A stretch of DNA of 64,000 nt from Listeria weihenstephanensis. Its GTDB lineage: Bacteria > Bacillota > Bacilli > Lactobacillales > Listeriaceae. The notes below the pieces were generated by a model. The model ran no database searches and was not told the origin of the DNA. It saw nothing but the letters and a program-made list of their open reading frames with translations. The first letter of the stretch is position 1. Every line of letters starts with the position of its first letter. Positions 59,367-64,000 of the stretch are shown one piece after another. The stretch lies in the NCBI RefSeq assembly GCF_003534205.1, contig NZ_CP011102.1, forward strand, positions 2,678,036 through 2,742,035. Reading direction: 5' to 3'. The position numbers and the translations under genes are program-made.

Positions 59367-60803
59367 TTACTTAAATTTAATATAGTTCCGGAAATAATAT
59401 TCGATCTGCTCTAAAGAATGACCTTTTGTTTCTGGTAAGTATTTTTTAACGAAAAGAATCGCAAAAACGCCGAGTACTGCAAACATGAAGAATGTGACGG
59501 ATAGGCCAACGTTTGCCAGTAAAATAGGGAATGAAAAACCAACGAGGAAATTCGTAATCCATAAACAAAATACGGTGGTTCCCATGCCTATTCCGCGTAA
59601 TCGTTGCGGGAAAATTTCAGAAAGCATCAGCCACGTTACTGGTGAAATCGCGCCTTGTTGGAACGCAAGGAATGTGACCGTCAAGCTTAGAACTACATAT
59701 GGTAGCGCTTCAGTTCCTTGTAGTAACATCGACAAAATTCCAATTAAAAGTAAGGCGCAAGTCGTGCCTATCAGCCCGGTAATCAGCATTGGTCGCCGTC
59801 CTACTTTTCCAAGCAAGTAAATGCCTAGGAAGGTTGCGGCCACAGATATGACGCCATTCGCAATGTTCCCAATCAGCGCTGCCTCGGTCCCAAACCCTGC
59901 ATCTCGCAAAATTTCAGTGCCGTAGTACATGATCGAGTTGACGCCGGTAATTTGCTGGACAATCGCGATTCCGACTCCGATAAAGACAATTCGCCTCACC
60001 CAAGGGACACTCAAATCTTTGAATGTCGCTTTTTGAATTTCTTTTTCAGCGGCGATGTTATCTTTGATTTCTGTTAACTCATTATTCGCCTCATTTTCTT
60101 CTCGAATTTGTTGTAACACGCGCAAGGCATCGCCAATTTTACCTTTGGAAGCTAGCCAACGTGGACTTTCTGGTAAGATCAGCATTCCGAACCACAGAAT
60201 AACGGCTGGAATCGTTGCGATCACAAGCATGTAACGCCATACGTTGCCATCTTCACCAAGCGTTGTTCCAATGATAGCATTGAACGTGAAGGCAAGCAAT
60301 TGACCGGTTACAATCATCAATTCATTTTGCGTTACCATCCGACCCCGTCTATGCGCGGGGGACATTTCTGCTAAGTATGTTGGTACAGTTACCGAAGCTC
60401 CACCGACTGCAAGCCCTAGTAACACACGGAAAATGACCATGACACCCATATTCGGCGCAAATGTACAGCCAAGTGTCGCGATGAAGAAGATAATCGCCAG
60501 CGTCATGATATTTCGTCTACGACCACTACGATCGGATAATCTACCGCCAAATATGGCACCAAATGCAGCTCCAAATAGGAGGGAACTCGCCACAATACCT
60601 TCTCCGGCAGGCGATAAATTCAGTTGACCTGCTTTTGACATGTAGGGAAGCGCTCCGTTTATAACACCTGTATCGTAACCGAATAACAAACCACCAAATG
60701 TTGAAATAATTGTGATTAGTCGCAAGTAAGCTTTCGGCGTTCGTTTATTCGCTGGCGCCTGTTCCAAAGCTACTTCCGGACCCGCTTGTTCTGGACTTTT
60801 CAT
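59367..60803 (-). CDS. iolT: Inositol transporter, MFS sugar-porter family
   Basis: A 478-residue proton symporter with 12 membrane segments. Sugar-porter motifs [40 protein letters not shown] and [13 protein letters not shown] are present. In the iol operon it most likely imports myo-inositol. The N-terminal 25 residues are polar and longer than usual. Its start overlaps the iolE stop by 4 bp (ATGA). Confidence 0.93.
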   Translation of the reverse strand: MKSPEQAGPEVALEQAPANKRTPKAYLRLITIISTFGGLLFGYDTGVINGALPYMSKAGQLNLSPAGEGIVASSLLFGAAFGAIFGGRLSDRSGRRRNIMTLAIIFFIATLGCTFAPNMGVMVIFRVLLGLAVGGASVTVPTYLAEMSPAHRRGRMVTQNELMIVTGQLLAFTFNAIIGTTLGEDGNVWRYMLVIATIPAVILWFGMLILPESPRWLASKGKIGDALRVLQQIREENEANNELTEIKDNIAAEKEIQKATFKDLSVPWVRRIVFIGVGIAIVQQITGVNSIMYYGTEILRDAGFGTEAALIGNIANGVISVAATFLGIYLLGKVGRRPMLITGLIGTTCALLLIGILSMLLQGTEALPYVVLSLTVTFLAFQQGAISPVTWLMLSEIFPQRLRGIGMGTTVFCLWITNFLVGFSFPILLANVGLSVTFFMFAVLGVFAILFVKKYLPETKGHSLEQIEYYFRNYIKFK

Positions 60804-61699
60804 ATCGATCGCTCCCCTATTTTTGCTTGTAGCAAGTTCTCATCAATGTATTTCCTAGCAATTAAGGCGTACTCCAAAGGATTGGCCACAGCGGGATCTT
60901 GCTCTGCTTCAATGACAATCCAGCCGCTATATCCAGATTTCTGTAAGCGATTGTATACTTCGACAAAATCAATGCAACCATCGCCAGGTACGGTGAACAT
61001 GCCTTTTAAAAACGACTGCAAAAAGGAGAGCCCTTCTTGTTTACACGCAGCCATCACGTCTTTTCTTACATCTTTAAAATGAACGTGCGCGATTCTATCG
61101 ATATGTTTTTCAAGCAGCGCCATGTAATCGCCTTCCGCGACGAAAATATGACCTGTATCGTAAAGCAAATGAACGCGCGCGGGATCCGTACCAGCCATCA
61201 GTTGATCCACTTCTGCAAGCGTCTCGACACCAGTTCCTAAATGATGATGGTATACCAGTTTCAAATCATGCGCATCAGCAATCGTACCAAGTTCATTGAG
61301 TCCCTCGCATAATTGCGTCCATTCTTGCTCGGTGAAATGTGGTTTTTCCGTGAAAACGTTCTTCGTCAATCCTTGAATGCTATACGTTTGTTCCGATACA
61401 ACCGCGACATTTCCGTTCACTTTTTTCAAGTAAGCACAGTGCTCCGTAAACGCTTTTTTTGCCGAATCGACACCATCACGAATGATAAAACTGCTAAACC
61501 ATTGCCCGGCGATTCTCAAATTCCGAAGCGCGAGCTCTTTATTTAGAACGTCCGCTTCTGGAAAAAAACCGCCAACTTCCGTGCCTTCAAAACCAGCGAC
61601 TACGATATCACTCAGTAGATGCTGCAACGTGTTTCCTGCTCCAATTTCCGGTATATCATCGTTGCGCCAGCCGATCGGCGCGATTCCCCATGTAATCAT
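60800..61699 (-). CDS. iolE: Inosose dehydratase
   Basis: A 299-residue TIM-barrel enzyme that dehydrates scyllo-inosose to the diketone intermediate. [43 protein letters not shown] and VHFKDVR match the family. ATG 61699 is nine bases from GGGGG; TTG 61705 is less likely. Confidence 0.93.
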   Translation of the reverse strand: MITWGIAPIGWRNDDIPEIGAGNTLQHLLSDIVVAGFEGTEVGGFFPEADVLNKELALRNLRIAGQWFSSFIIRDGVDSAKKAFTEHCAYLKKVNGNVAVVSEQTYSIQGLTKNVFTEKPHFTEQEWTQLCEGLNELGTIADAHDLKLVYHHHLGTGVETLAEVDQLMAGTDPARVHLLYDTGHIFVAEGDYMALLEKHIDRIAHVHFKDVRKDVMAACKQEGLSFLQSFLKGMFTVPGDGCIDFVEVYNRLQKSGYSGWIVIEAEQDPAVANPLEYALIARKYIDENLLQAKIGERSI

Positions 61700-61720
61700 G
61701 AGCAAATACCCCCTATGGTA

Positions 61721-63631
61721 TTAGTATTTTTTAGCTTTCTCCAATTTCTTTTCTATAGCTTCATGCGCTTTTTGAATACTATCTTTCGTGGAAACTTCTG
61801 AAACGCCAACGTGCCACCAAGCATCATAGCCATCTGACATCGTTTTCGGTAGGACTTTCATTTCGATCAGCGTGGAAACCGTTTGCTTTTTAGCATCCTC
61901 AAGTGCCGCTTTTAACTCAGGAATTGTGTTAGCACGGTAAGTTTTCGCGCCATAACCTTCTGCTACTTTAGCGTAATCGATATTCATAATCTGGTTATCC
62001 GCCGTTCTAAATTCACAGAAATAACTATCGCTGCCGTGCTCCATTTGCAGATTATTAATACAGCCAAAACCGGAGTTATCGAACAGCAGAATGTTGATTT
62101 TGTGGTTATATTGCAGTGCCGTGATAAACTCGGAATGAAGCATTAGGAAACTGCCGTCACCCGCCATCGCATATACTTCTTGTTCTGGCGCAGCGAGTTT
62201 AGCGCCCAGTGAACCGGAAATTTCATACCCCATGCACGAATATCCGTATTCTAAATGGTACGTGTTTGGAACAAGTGGGTTCCAGAGTCGTTGCAAGTCA
62301 CCAGGTAAAGAGCCAGCTGCCCCAACTACGATGCTATCTTCGGCAACTGTATCATTAATTGCAAGAAACGCTGCCGTTTGCGATAATTCCGTATTTAGCG
62401 CATCCGAATATTCATTTAAAATTTCTTGTGAAAATTGGTTCTTAATTTCTGGGTCAAAATTATCACGCTTAAACGTTATATTAGCAAGGCGATCGCGCTC
62501 TACAAGCCATGTTGCTTTCAAAGTCGCCACTTCCGTGCCATACGTTGTTTCATAATTACCGAGTCGTTCAGCAAGAAGTTCGAGTGTCACTCTTGCATCC
62601 GCCACCACTTGGAAAGCATCTAATTTATACGCTTGCGGGCGGCTCACATTGATGTTCAAAAAGCGTGTTTTGTCCCAATTAAAAGCCGTTTTTGATGACG
62701 TCGTGAAATCCGTATATCGCGTGCCGATTCCAATCACCAAATCTGCGTTTCGAATCACCGAGTTGGCAGCACTTGTACCGAGGATTCCCGTCCCACCTAG
62801 GTTATTTTTGAATTGAAATTCTACCGTTGATTTCCCAGCATGCGTCTCCACTAGCGGGATATTATGTTTTTCCGAAATAGCGATCAATACCTCGCGAGCT
62901 TCCGAATAACGCGCGCCACCGCCAACAATGATCACAGGTCGTTTACTTTCCCTGATCCGTTCCAGCGCCCCAACAAGTTCCCGTTCCGTCGGTGCTTTGC
63001 GATCGATATAATGAATCCGCTTTTCAAAAAATGCTTCGTCAAAATCGTACGCCTCGCCTTCCGTATCCTGACAAATACAAACCGTTGCAGGACCTGATGT
63101 TGCCGGGTTCGTCATCACTTCAAAAGCGCGTAACAAACTGCTCATCAACTGCTCGGGACGCGTCACCCGATCCCAATACCGAGAAACTGGCTTCAGCGCG
63201 TCATTCGTCGTCACCACCGCACTATAATCCTGCTCCAATTGTTGCAGAACTGGATCTGGTTGTCGCGTCGCAAATGTATCCGCTGGCAAAAGCAATACAG
63301 GAATATTATTCGCAAATGCCGTCCCAGCTGCCGCCACTAGATTCGCCGATCCAGGACCTGCCGATGTGGAAATCGCAAAGATCTTTTTCCGCAAGTTTTG
63401 TTTCGCAAAAGCGATCGCTGCATGTGTCATTCCTTGCTCATTTTTGCCTTGGATCACTTTCAAATGACCTGGATCTTCTTCCAATGCCTGACCGATTCCG
63501 ACCACATTCCCATGTCCAAAAACTTGAAATAACCCTTCGACGTATGGCGTAATTTTGCCATCAATCGCGACATACTGCTGATTGATAAATTTTATTAAAG
63601 CTTGTGCCGTTGTTAGGCGAATCGTTCCCAT
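61721..63631 (-). CDS. iolD: 3D-(3,5/4)-trihydroxycyclohexane-1,2-dione acylhydrolase
   Basis: A 636-residue thiamine-diphosphate enzyme that opens the ring of the diketone to 5-deoxyglucuronate. N-terminal PYR domain (VFGHGNVVGIGQALEE), central domain and C-terminal PP domain with the ThDP motif GDGSFLMLHSEF...FDNSGFGCINN. ATG 63631 (MGTIRLTTAQ) has GAGGTGG upstream. Confidence 0.95.
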   Translation of the reverse strand: MGTIRLTTAQALIKFINQQYVAIDGKITPYVEGLFQVFGHGNVVGIGQALEEDPGHLKVIQGKNEQGMTHAAIAFAKQNLRKKIFAISTSAGPGSANLVAAAGTAFANNIPVLLLPADTFATRQPDPVLQQLEQDYSAVVTTNDALKPVSRYWDRVTRPEQLMSSLLRAFEVMTNPATSGPATVCICQDTEGEAYDFDEAFFEKRIHYIDRKAPTERELVGALERIRESKRPVIIVGGGARYSEAREVLIAISEKHNIPLVETHAGKSTVEFQFKNNLGGTGILGTSAANSVIRNADLVIGIGTRYTDFTTSSKTAFNWDKTRFLNINVSRPQAYKLDAFQVVADARVTLELLAERLGNYETTYGTEVATLKATWLVERDRLANITFKRDNFDPEIKNQFSQEILNEYSDALNTELSQTAAFLAINDTVAEDSIVVGAAGSLPGDLQRLWNPLVPNTYHLEYGYSCMGYEISGSLGAKLAAPEQEVYAMAGDGSFLMLHSEFITALQYNHKINILLFDNSGFGCINNLQMEHGSDSYFCEFRTADNQIMNIDYAKVAEGYGAKTYRANTIPELKAALEDAKKQTVSTLIEMKVLPKTMSDGYDAWWHVGVSEVSTKDSIQKAHEAIEKKLEKAKKY

Positions 63632-63651
63632 TTTATCTTCCACCTCTTTTT

Positions 63652-64000
63652 TTAAACTTGTGCCGCAATCAAATCTTCAATCTCCGAAACACTTGGCATC
63701 GCCTCAGATGAACTATGTTTACTAACCACGATCGAAGCCGAAGCACTTCCAAATTTCAGCGCTGTTTCAATCGATTCTCCAGTAATAAGCGCGTACAGGA
63801 ACGCCGAAGCATAAGAATCTCCCGCACCAAATGTTTTCAAAACCTTCGTCATGTAAGCCTTGCCGCGGAACGTTTCGCCTGATTTTGTGTAGGCGTATGA
63901 ACCTTCCACACCGTGTTTAATCACGATCAACTCTGGCGTATGCCCAAATAGTGCCGTCACTGTTGCCGCGTTTTCACCACCAACATGATTTTCTAACATA
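63652..64000 (-). CDS. iolC: 5-dehydro-2-deoxygluconokinase, C-terminal part
   Basis: The C-terminal ~115 residues of a PfkB-family kinase; the frame runs off the right end of the window, so the gene starts beyond 64000. LKTFGAGDSYASAFLYALI is PfkB signature 2 with the catalytic Asp, and SIVVSKHSSSEAMPS matches the IolC C-terminus. It lies 20 bp upstream of iolD and phosphorylates 2-deoxy-5-ketogluconate, supplying IolJ. Confidence 0.9.
   Translation of the reverse strand, partial: MLENHVGGENAATVTALFGHTPELIVIKHGVEGSYAYTKSGETFRGKAYMTKVLKTFGAGDSYASAFLYALITGESIETALKFGSASASIVVSKHSSSEAMPSVSEIEDLIAAQV

Overview
The window looks like a chromosomal segment of a Listeria-type firmicute (Listeriaceae). 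The order pepF-coiA-mecA-spx-oppFDCBA-(small membrane protein)-trpS-ohr-ohrR-fabF-fabH...gpmA-clpB...hemY-hemH-hemE-hmoB-ecsB-ecsA-hit-ytxH-prsA matches, as I remember it, the lmo2188-lmo2219 stretch of L. monocytogenes. Moderate-to-low GC, strong AGGAGG-type ribosome binding sites and a tryptophan T-box also fit Bacillales. No rRNA, tRNA, insertion sequence or prophage was recognised.

Layout. 1-11.4 kb is accessory: a penicillin-acylase/bile-salt-hydrolase-like enzyme, an Mga-type regulator, a large YhgE/Pip membrane protein, a BrkB protein, glyoxalase, three alkylation-damage proteins (ATL, Ogt, AdaA), an Nramp manganese importer and a small regulator/exported-protein pair. 11.9-36 kb is mostly conserved core: peptidase F, competence and stress adaptors, the Opp peptide permease plus a second OppA, trpS under a T-box, ohrR-ohr, fabH/fabF, gpmA and clpB. 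36.4-44.4 kb holds accessory insertions: a Bax-inhibitor-like protein, a solitary cas6, a complete trehalose operon with regulator, a HAD phosphatase, an XRE regulator and a tandem array of hairpin repeats. 44.7-53.8 kb is core again: the coproporphyrin-dependent haem genes, a haem monooxygenase, Ecs ABC transporter, HIT, YtxH and PrsA. 53.9-54.9 kb is a CRISPR array with no adjacent cas operon. 55.2-64 kb is a VOC protein followed by a leftward myo-inositol catabolism operon (iolC-D-E-T-G-H-I-J), cut off inside iolC by the window end.

How parts work together. Several operators can be read directly: MntR-like (mntH), OhrR (ohrR), FapR (fabH), CtsR (clpB), three TreR palindromes and a CRE (treR/treP), CodY-like boxes before both oppA genes, and a T-box (trpS). 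The most unusual features are (i) the 15-repeat type I-B-like CRISPR array whose only cas gene in the window is a solitary cas6 about 16 kb away, and (ii) several families of intergenic hairpin elements in which the arms differ while base pairing or a core is kept. Functions are assigned from recognisable family sequence. No database search was run.
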